NCBI RefSeq assembly: GCF_019396325.1
Contig: NZ_JAHKRO010000073.1
Coordinates: forward strand, 1-47,318
Length of the DNA stretch: 47,318 bases
Source of the DNA: Nonomuraea ceibae
GTDB taxonomy: Bacteria > Actinomycetota > Actinomycetes > Streptosporangiales > Streptosporangiaceae
Direction of reading: 5' to 3'
This document shows, in pieces, positions 41,088 through 47,318 of this stretch (position 1 is its first letter; each line of letters opens with the position of its first letter). The notes beneath the pieces were generated by a model. The model ran no database searches. It worked only from the letters and a program-made list of their open reading frames with translations, and was not told where the DNA came from. The position numbers and the translations under genes were made by a program.

Positions 41088-43109
41088 ATGCGCCTGGCGA
41101 GCGATTATGAACCGGAGCAACTGGGGCGACAGGTACACCTCGCGCGGGAGCAGGCCTTCGTCGGCCGGGGCGCGGAGCTGGCGGCCTTCCACGCGGCCCT
41201 GCACGGCAGCCACAGTGTCCTGTACCTGCACGGTCCCGGCGGCATCGGAAAGTCCGCGCTGCTGCGGCGGTTCGTCCAGGACGCCGCCGCCGCGAACCGC
41301 CCGGTGGTGCACATCGACGGCCGTGGGCTCGTGGCGTCGCCCGAGGCGTTCGAGGCCGAGGCCGCGCCGGTGCTGCGCGACCCGCGCGCGGTCCTGCTGG
41401 TCGACGCCTTCGAGCAGCTTCAGGAGCTGGAGGAGTGGCTGCGGGAGGAGTTCCTGTCGAGGGTGCGGATGGGGGCGCTGGTCGTGCTGGCCGGCCGGCA
41501 CGCCCCGGACGTGCGCTGGCACGCCGACCCCGGGTGGGCCCGGGCCTTGCGGGTCATGCCGCTGCGTGACCTGCCGCCCGCCGAGGCGCGGGCGCTGCTC
41601 GACTCCTGCGGGGTGCCCGAGGAGTCGCGCGAGCGGGTGCTGACCTTCGCGGGCGGCCATCCGCTGGCGCTGCTGCTGACCGCGGCGTCGGGGGGCGCGG
41701 AACCGGAGCACGAGCTCGTGACCGCGCTGCTGGACCAGCTCGTGGGCGAGGTGCCCTCGGCCGCGCACCGGCAGGCGCTGGAGGTCAGCGCGCACGCGTA
41801 CGTGACGACCGAGGATCTGCTGCGCGTGGTGCTGCCGCACGACGCCGAGGAGCTGTTCCGGTGGCTGCGCCGGTTGCCGTTCATGGAGTCGGGCGCCTCC
41901 GGGCTGTACCCGCACGCCCTGGTGCGCGAGATCCTGGAGGCCGACTTCCGCTGGCGGGACCGGCAGGGACACGCCGCCATGCACGAACGCGTCCGGGCCC
42001 ACCTGGCCGGAAAGGTCCGGACGGCGGCCGATCCCGACGTGCCCGGCGCCGTGGCGGCCCTGCTCCACCTCCACCGCGGCGACCAGCCGGCGAGCGTACG
42101 CGACGCGCACTCGACGGCCGAGTTCCGCGAGGAGCCTCTGAACCCGGCGGACGTCGAGGCCCTGGTCGAGATGGCGGCCGAGATGGAAGGGGAGGAGGCC
42201 GCGGGCTGCGCCGCCTTCTGGGCCGGGCGCCGCCCGGAGGCGTTCCGCGTCTACCGCCGGGCCGCCACGGGCGAGCCCGTCGCCTGGTTCGCCTGGCTGC
42301 GGCTGCCGGGACCGGACCAGGAGGAACTCGCGGCCGACCCGGTCGTGGCCGCGGCGTGGGCGCACGCGCGGGCCACGGCGCCCCTACGCGCGGGCGAGCA
42401 CCTGGCCGTCGCCAGGATGTGGCTGCCACGGGGACGGCCGGGCGGCAGGGCGTTGACGGCGATGATGCGCTGGCGGGCCGTCGGGGAGTGCCTGCGGTCG
42501 GAGCAGATGGCCTGGTCCTACTGGGCGCTGCCGGAGCACGAGGCGCACGAACACCTGTGGCGCTGCGGCATCGGCAGGATCGACGTCCGGCCTCGCGTCG
42601 GGGACGCGGCCTATGACCTGTTCGCCCACGACTGGCGGGCGGTGCCGCCCCAGGCGTGGCTGGAGCGCTTCGGCCGGACGACGGCCCCGGAGGCGGGCGG
42701 CGGGGCGGGGCGGCTGGCGGTGCTGTCACGGGCCGAGTTCGGCGAGGCCGTCCGGCAGGCGTTACGCCACTTCTCGCGGCCCGGCGCGCTGGCCGCCTCG
42801 CCGCTGACGCGTACCCGGCTGGTCACCGAGCGGGCCGGGCGGGCCGGGCGTGATCCGGCGACGGCCCTGCACGACCTGCTCCGCGAGGCGATCGACGCCC
42901 TGCGCGACGACCCGCGCTCGGTCAAGCTGCACCGGGCGCTCGCCGTCACGTACGTGAGCGGCCCGCCCACCCAGCAGCTCGCCGCCACCCGGCTGGGCCT
43001 GCCCTTCACCACCTACCGCCGCCATCTGACGGCCGGCGTGGAGCGGATCGGCTCCGACCTCTGGCACGCCGAGCTGTACGGCGTCGCCGGTCCCCGTCAC
43101 CGGCTGTGA
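41088..43109 (+). CDS. STAND/AAA-type NTPase regulator with C-terminal HTH-like domain
   Basis: A 673-aa cytosolic protein. The N-terminal NTPase (about residues 22-250) begins FVGRGAELAAF and has Walker A GPGGIGKS (49-56) and Walker B AVLLVDAFEQ (101-110); the WH-like and helical middle follows. The C-terminal region (about 540-665) includes a helix-turn-helix resembling sigma factor region 4 (PTQQLAATRLGLPFTTYRRHLTAGVERI), so the protein probably binds DNA after nucleotide-driven assembly. Leucine 559 is TTA (42762-42764). GGGGAG lies nine bases before the ATG. The gene sits between two histidine kinases that have no response regulator and may provide their transcriptional output. It could instead act independently; homologues are uncharacterised as far as I know. 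Confidence 0.88.
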   Translation: MRLASDYEPEQLGRQVHLAREQAFVGRGAELAAFHAALHGSHSVLYLHGPGGIGKSALLRRFVQDAAAANRPVVHIDGRGLVASPEAFEAEAAPVLRDPRAVLLVDAFEQLQELEEWLREEFLSRVRMGALVVLAGRHAPDVRWHADPGWARALRVMPLRDLPPAEARALLDSCGVPEESRERVLTFAGGHPLALLLTAASGGAEPEHELVTALLDQLVGEVPSAAHRQALEVSAHAYVTTEDLLRVVLPHDAEELFRWLRRLPFMESGASGLYPHALVREILEADFRWRDRQGHAAMHERVRAHLAGKVRTAADPDVPGAVAALLHLHRGDQPASVRDAHSTAEFREEPLNPADVEALVEMAAEMEGEEAAGCAAFWAGRRPEAFRVYRRAATGEPVAWFAWLRLPGPDQEELAADPVVAAAWAHARATAPLRAGEHLAVARMWLPRGRPGGRALTAMMRWRAVGECLRSEQMAWSYWALPEHEAHEHLWRCGIGRIDVRPRVGDAAYDLFAHDWRAVPPQAWLERFGRTTAPEAGGGAGRLAVLSRAEFGEAVRQALRHFSRPGALAASPLTRTRLVTERAGRAGRDPATALHDLLREAIDALRDDPRSVKLHRALAVTYVSGPPTQQLAATRLGLPFTTYRRHLTAGVERIGSDLWHAELYGVAGPRHRL

Positions 43110-43154
43110 GCCTGACCCTCTCTTATGACAAAAGCCCTGACATGGTGACATGTC

Positions 43155-43172
43155 GGCTATAACCTGCGTACC
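43155..43172. promoter_or_regulatory. Dyad-like element GGCTATAACCTGCGTACC, copy 3 (upstream of histidine kinase 2)
   Basis: Shares GGnTATAnCCTGC with copy 1 and GTACC with copy 2 but is less symmetric. It lies 53 bases upstream of the kinase 2 ATG. CTGACA (43137-43142) and TAACCT (43160-43165), 17 bases apart, form a plausible promoter whose -10 lies inside the element. Confidence 0.5.
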
Positions 43173-43224
43173 TCCGGTGCTGATCAGCGAACGGCCCTGT
43201 GCGTGGCCGAGGAGGTACGTTCCC

Positions 43225-44604
43225 ATGACGGTCGCTGAGGGCTGCCGGGCCGCGCGGCTGCCGCGGGCGCGATGGCGGACGCGATGGGCCTGGCGCTGGG
43301 ACGTGTTCGGCCGGGGCCGTGCCACCCTGGACGCGCTCGAATACCTCGTCGGCGGCATAGGCACGGGAGTCCTGGCGCTGGCCGCGCTCCTCACGGTGAT
43401 CGTCACCGCCCTGGCCTGCCTGGCCGGCGTCGGGCTGCCGCTGATGCCGGCCGCGCTGCGCGGGTTGCGCGCGGTCGCCGACCGGGAGCGGGCCCGGCTC
43501 TCGCGCTGGCACCCGGACGAGATCATCGCCCCGCCCCCGCCCCCGGCCGGGCTGCGCGCCGCCCTCGCCGACCCGCCCGTGCGGCGCGAGCTGGCCTGGG
43601 CGGTCGTGCACGCGTCCACCGGCATCCTCGTGGGCGTGCTCGCCCTCACCTTCCCGGTCCACGCGGTCCAGGACGCGACCTTCGCGCTGTGGTGGTGGGT
43701 GCTGCCTGCGGGGGACGCCACGGCCGCGACCTACGGGATGTGGGAGGTCAGCGACCTGCCCAGCGCCCTCGCCGTCGCCGTGCTGGCCCCGATCGAGATC
43801 GCGCTCACCATGCTCCTAGCGCCCCGCATGTCCCGGCTGCAGGCCTGGTCCGGCCTGCGTCTCCTGCGGCCCGGCCCCGGCGTCGACCTGAGCCTGCGCG
43901 TGGCGCAGCTCACCGCGACCCGCGCCGCCGTCCTCGACGCGCACCTCGCCGAACTGCGCCGGATCGAGCGGTCGCTGCACGACGGGACGCAGAGCCGCCT
44001 CGTCGCCGTCGACGCGCTGATCGCGGACGCGCTGCGGGCGCTGGAGAGCGACACGGCCGGCGACACAGCCACCGCCATGACCTCGATCGAACGGGCACAG
44101 ACCACCGCCGAGCAGGCGCTCGCCGAGCTCCGGGGCGTCGTGCGGAGCATCCTGCCGCCCGTCCTGACCGACAAGAGCCTCGCCGACGCGCTCACCGGGC
44201 TGGCGGCGGCCTGCCCGGTGCCCTGCGTCGTCGACGCCGGCCCGCCGGTCAGGGCCGCCGCCTCCGTCGAGGCCACCGCCTACTTCGTGGTGGCCGAGGC
44301 GCTCGCCAACGTCGCCAGGCACAGCCGGGCCCGGTACGCCGTCGTCAGCGTCCGCCACCGGGACGACCGGCTGTGCCTGCGGGTGGTGGACGACGGACGC
44401 GGCGGGGCGGACGAGAGCGGCCCCGGGCTCACCGGCATCCGCCGCCGGGTCGAGGCGCACGACGGGTCGTTCCTGCTGAACAGCCCGGACGGCGGGCCCA
44501 CCATCCTCAACGTGACCCTGCCAGGACCGCTTCAGCGTTCGTCGCGCGAGCTCGACGCGGCTATGGCGGGCCCACCGCGTACGCCCGGACGACGGTCTGG
44601 GTGA
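43225..44604 (+). CDS. Sensor histidine kinase 2 (HisKA_3 type), orphan paralogue
   Basis: A 459-aa membrane kinase with the same layout as the kinase at 39686: a sensor region with paired hydrophobic segments (GGIGTGVLALAALLTVIVTALACLAGVGLPLMPAALRG, then AWAVVHASTGILVGVLALTF and LAVAVLAPIEIALTML), phospho-accepting His252 in ELRRIERSLHDGTQSRLVAVD, and an ATPase domain with AEALANVARHSRARY and DDGRGGADESGPGLTGIRRRVEAHDG. It differs mainly in the first 40 residues and a short C-terminal tail. ATG 43225 has GAGGAGG nine bases upstream. The tail overlaps the convergent subtilase gene by 44 bp. No cognate response regulator is seen. Confidence 0.93.
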   Translation: MTVAEGCRAARLPRARWRTRWAWRWDVFGRGRATLDALEYLVGGIGTGVLALAALLTVIVTALACLAGVGLPLMPAALRGLRAVADRERARLSRWHPDEIIAPPPPPAGLRAALADPPVRRELAWAVVHASTGILVGVLALTFPVHAVQDATFALWWWVLPAGDATAATYGMWEVSDLPSALAVAVLAPIEIALTMLLAPRMSRLQAWSGLRLLRPGPGVDLSLRVAQLTATRAAVLDAHLAELRRIERSLHDGTQSRLVAVDALIADALRALESDTAGDTATAMTSIERAQTTAEQALAELRGVVRSILPPVLTDKSLADALTGLAAACPVPCVVDAGPPVRAAASVEATAYFVVAEALANVARHSRARYAVVSVRHRDDRLCLRVVDDGRGGADESGPGLTGIRRRVEAHDGSFLLNSPDGGPTILNVTLPGPLQRSSRELDAAMAGPPRTPGRRSG

Positions 44605-47318
44605 GGGCGGCGCCGCCGGCCGCCTCGACCCGGACGCGCAGCGACACGTAGCCCGGTGTGCCCGGGTTGCGGACGGCGGCCTGCCAGGACGGACCCGCGC
44701 CGGAGGCGCGCACGGGCCGCCAGGTCGCGCCGTCGTCGGCGGACGTCTCCAGGCGGACGCTCACCGGCCGGACCCCGCCCTCCAGCCGCATCGGCAGCCG
44801 GGTCAGCGATCCGGCGGGGGCGCGGTTGACCGCGTCGAGCCCGGCCGGGCCGAAGCGCATCGCCATCACCGGCAGCGGCCGTTCTTCCCCGGTGCGCGCG
44901 GAGGGCACCGTCCAGACGGCGTCCACGGCGGTGGACAGCGTCGCGGCCGGCCGGCGCGCGGACGCGCTGATCGTGTACGTGGCGGCTCCGGCCGGCAGCT
45001 TCGCCCGCATCTCGCAGGACTCCGGGGAGTCGATCCAGCAGCCGGCCAGGTCGGCGGTGGCGAGCACCTGCCCGTCCCTGGCGACGGTCGCCGTGCCCGT
45101 GGCCGCCTCGTCGCTCCCGGCCCGTCCGGCGGCGCCGTCGGCGAACAGGGCCGCCGGGCGGAACACCAGTTGGTCGCCGGTGCGCCGGGCGTGGATCCCG
45201 GCGAGCGACGGGCCCGTCACCGCGGCGTTCCACAGCTCTCTGGTGGAGCCTCGGCGTGCGGTCCTCTCCTCGCCCGTGATCAGCGCGGTGCCGATCAGGA
45301 GCGCGCCGCTCCAGGAGAGGCCGGGTGTCCGGTACTGGGTCAGCGTGCCGGGCAGGTCCACGTCCTTGGGGGGCGCCAGGGGCATGCCGCTTGCGCTGCC
45401 GAGACGCACCGTCGTCAGCGGAGTCGCCGTGCCCGCCGTGCCCGCCGTGCCCGAGGCCCGGTAGGTCGAGGTCACCTTCGCCAGCTCCCGCCGTTCGGCC
45501 GCGTAGCCGGGATCGTCCGGGAGCCCGCCGACGTGACGCCGGGCGAGGTCGTAGAGGGAGCCGGTGGCCTCGTTCACCCACTGGTTCCTGATCAGGAACT
45601 TCAGGCCGGGCTCGCGGGCCGGGACGACGAACAGCCGGTCCGGGTACCTCGTGAACGAGAGCCAGGCCGTGGCCCATTTCCCGGACTCCAGCTGGAAGTC
45701 GAAGCCGTTGTCCTGGACCGCGCCCGGGTCGTCGATCGAGAACAGGAACTGCTTGCCGGCCCGCGCGTCCAGCGTCACCTCCTGGTCGGTCTCGCCCACG
45801 GTGACGACGGTGTGGGCGATGGTGGTGCCCTCGCGCTCGGAGGTATCCGACAGCAGGCTCCACCGCCCCCTGGGCAGCCTGATCCCGGCGCGGCCGTCGG
45901 CGAAGGACAGCTCGTGCTGTACGCCGGTCTCCGGGTCGAAGGCGTGGACCAGCGGGTCGACGGGCGTGCCGGACCTGCCCAGGGCCGTGACGGTCACCAG
46001 GTGGGTCTCCGGTTCCACGTACGCGCCGACCGGCGTCCGGATCACCTGGTCGCCCGACCGGGCGGTGACGACGCCCGGGTGGTCGCCGGTCGGCCTGCCG
46101 CTCGCGTCGATCGTCAGCGTGACCGTCGCCTGCCCGTGCGCGGGCACCTCGGCGCGGTCCGCGGAGAGGCGGAGCAGCTCGCCCTCGGCGGTCAGGCCGA
46201 GCGTGACCGGGGTGTCGCCGGTGTTGGTGTAGGTGATGGTCCTGGTCGCCCCCCGCTCGGCCGTGCCGAAGGGGAAGAGCGCGTGCAGGCTGCCCGGTTC
46301 GGCCACCACGGGCTGGGCGAGCGCGCGGGCCACGTCGACCAGGCCGGCGCCCTGCCGGTACGGCGTCTCGTCCGCCGCGGGCGCCGCGCTGCCCATGAGG
46401 GCCGCCTTCAGCCGGGGGCCGGTCCAGCCGGGGTGGCGCTGGGCGAGGATCGCGGCGGCCCCGGCCACGTGCGGCGCGGCCATCGAGGTGCCGTCCATCG
46501 CGACGTGGGCGCCGCCCGCCTGCGCCGCCACGATCCCGACGCCCGGCGCCGTGACGTCCGGCTTGATCGCGTGGTCGCCGAGGCGGGGCCCGGCGCTGGA
46601 GAAGGGGGCCAGGCGGCCGTCCCGGTCCACGGCGCCGACCGTCAGGGCGGCGTCGGCGCTGCCGGGGCTGCTCACCGGGTTGCGGCCGGAGTTGCCCGCG
46701 GCGACCACGAACAGCGCGCCGGTCCGCTCCGACAGCACGTTCACGGCCTGTTCCACGGGGTCCAGCCCGGGTGTGTCGGAACCGCCCAGGCTCATGTTGA
46801 CGACCTTGGCCCCGACCTCGACGGCGGCCCATTCCATGGCGGCCAGCAGAGCCGATTCGGTGAACGTGCGGCTGCCCAGCTTGGCCACGGCGATCTCCGC
46901 GTCCGGGGCCACGCCCCGGTACTTCTCCCCCGCCCCCGCGATGGTCGACGTCACATGGGTGCCGTGGCCAATGTTGTCGCGGATGTCGGGTTCGTCGCTG
47001 AAGTTGCGTGACTGCTTGACCGCGTTCTTCAGGTCGGGGTGATCGGGGTCGTACCCGGAGTCGAGCACGGCGACCTTGACGCCCTTGCCGGTGAAGCCCT
47101 GGCTCCACGCGGTGGGCGCGCCGATCTGCTCGGCGCTGCGGTCGAGGGTGAAGGCACGGCGGCCGTCCAGCCACAGCTTGGCCGTCCCGGCGGCCAGTGA
47201 CGGACCGCCCCCGCCCGCGAGGTCCCGCCAGGTCCGGGCGGCGCTCGCCTTGGGCAGTCGCGTCGTGGTCAGGCCGGCGGCCGCGAGGCGCCGGGCCGGC
47301 CCGGCGTCCCGCAGCCGG
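44561..47318 (-). CDS. S8 family subtilisin-like serine protease (5' end outside window)
   Basis: 918 codons are visible; the frame is open to the right edge, so the signal peptide and start lie outside. The catalytic triad is complete: Asp in VAVLDSGYDPDH (codon 47062-47060), His in NIGHGTHVTST (about 46966) and Ser in MDGTSMAAPHVAG (codon 46486-46484), with the oxyanion Asn in FVVAAGNSGRNP. A propeptide-like end (TAKLWLDGRRAFTLDRSAEQIGAPTAW) precedes the catalytic domain, so little is missing. After the protease domain come about 600 residues of beta-rich extensions with Ig/Fn3-like segments (VDVARALAQPVVAEPGSLHALFPFG and ATLSTAVDAVWTVPS). It is a secreted large protease of the actinomycete type; its target is unknown. 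Confidence 0.93.
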   Translation of the reverse strand, partial: RLRDAGPARRLAAAGLTTTRLPKASAARTWRDLAGGGGPSLAAGTAKLWLDGRRAFTLDRSAEQIGAPTAWSQGFTGKGVKVAVLDSGYDPDHPDLKNAVKQSRNFSDEPDIRDNIGHGTHVTSTIAGAGEKYRGVAPDAEIAVAKLGSRTFTESALLAAMEWAAVEVGAKVVNMSLGGSDTPGLDPVEQAVNVLSERTGALFVVAAGNSGRNPVSSPGSADAALTVGAVDRDGRLAPFSSAGPRLGDHAIKPDVTAPGVGIVAAQAGGAHVAMDGTSMAAPHVAGAAAILAQRHPGWTGPRLKAALMGSAAPAADETPYRQGAGLVDVARALAQPVVAEPGSLHALFPFGTAERGATRTITYTNTGDTPVTLGLTAEGELLRLSADRAEVPAHGQATVTLTIDASGRPTGDHPGVVTARSGDQVIRTPVGAYVEPETHLVTVTALGRSGTPVDPLVHAFDPETGVQHELSFADGRAGIRLPRGRWSLLSDTSEREGTTIAHTVVTVGETDQEVTLDARAGKQFLFSIDDPGAVQDNGFDFQLESGKWATAWLSFTRYPDRLFVVPAREPGLKFLIRNQWVNEATGSLYDLARRHVGGLPDDPGYAAERRELAKVTSTYRASGTAGTAGTATPLTTVRLGSASGMPLAPPKDVDLPGTLTQYRTPGLSWSGALLIGTALITGEERTARRGSTRELWNAAVTGPSLAGIHARRTGDQLVFRPAALFADGAAGRAGSDEAATGTATVARDGQVLATADLAGCWIDSPESCEMRAKLPAGAATYTISASARRPAATLSTAVDAVWTVPSARTGEERPLPVMAMRFGPAGLDAVNRAPAGSLTRLPMRLEGGVRPVSVRLETSADDGATWRPVRASGAGPSWQAAVRNPGTPGYVSLRVRVEAAGGAALTQTVVRAYAVGPP

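Noticed and set aside
43147..43154. GACATGTC palindrome upstream of kinase 2 resembling the GGACAT-CCC-ATGTCC site at 13199
   Set aside because: Spacing differs (no spacer versus three bases) and the gene contexts are unrelated; eight-base palindromes are expected by chance.
44532..47174. An 880-residue open frame in a second minus-strand frame over the protease
   Set aside because: Composition is Arg/Gly/Pro-rich with no motif, while the other minus frame carries a full subtilisin triad.

Overview
The window is about 47 kb of very GC-rich DNA with actinomycete traits: GTG and TTG starts, apparently leaderless mRNAs, ATGA/GTGA gene overlaps, rare in-frame TTA leucine codons, Tat and lipoprotein exporters, sugar ABC operons without their own ATPase, and many HisKA_3-type kinases. 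A Streptosporangiaceae-like organism (for example Nonomuraea) fits, but that is inference from gene content. I see no tRNA, rRNA, CRISPR array, transposase or phage gene. Family names are my own reading of the translated sequence; no database was searched.

Left end (1-2.0 kb): the start of a SARP-type regulator (-, cut by the window edge) diverges from an AlkZ-like HTH_42 protein (+). A perfect 13-bp inverted repeat lies between them.

Sugar and sugar-acid block (2.0-22.5 kb): a CUT1 sugar transporter (SBP, two permeases, -) diverges from an IclR regulator and a 2-keto-3-deoxygluconate kinase (+). Next comes a peptide/opine-type ABC transporter operon (SBP5, DppB, a fused DppC-DppD, DppF) ending in a DHDPS-family aldolase/dehydratase, all on -, diverging from a FadR-type regulator (+). 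Then an eight-gene - operon carries an alcohol dehydrogenase, a second CUT1 transporter, an enolase-superfamily dehydratase, a GntR/FCD regulator, an aldehyde dehydrogenase and a DUF2804 protein. Its promoter and a palindromic operator can be seen. Together these genes read as uptake and oxidation of a sugar or sugar acid through 2-keto-3-deoxy acids.

Envelope and stress block (22.6-33.2 kb): a DUF4429/SHOCT protein, catalase, an FG-GAP lipoprotein, a small secreted protein with a strong terminator, an OmpA-like protein with a lipoprotein, a histidine kinase, a secreted protein and a NarL-type response regulator. An 11-bp element, GGGTTATCCCT, sits upstream of these envelope and two-component genes. 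A scar follows in which a LuxR-type response regulator and a multicopper oxidase survive only as 3' fragments either side of a 7-bp tandem repeat. A cytochrome P450 comes next.

Branched-chain amino acid type ABC operon (33.2-37.6 kb, -): SBP, LivH, an N-terminally extended LivM and a single LivF-like ATPase. No LivG is present.

Signalling block (37.7-47.3 kb): a Ser/Thr kinase with an extracellular four-repeat hemopexin-like domain (-), then two paralogous histidine kinases (+) flanking a STAND NTPase regulator (+), with no response regulator nearby. Each of these three + genes is preceded by a related dyad element around GGnTAnnnCCTGCnnTACC. This is the best candidate for an undescribed system. 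A large secreted subtilisin-like protease (-) runs off the right edge.
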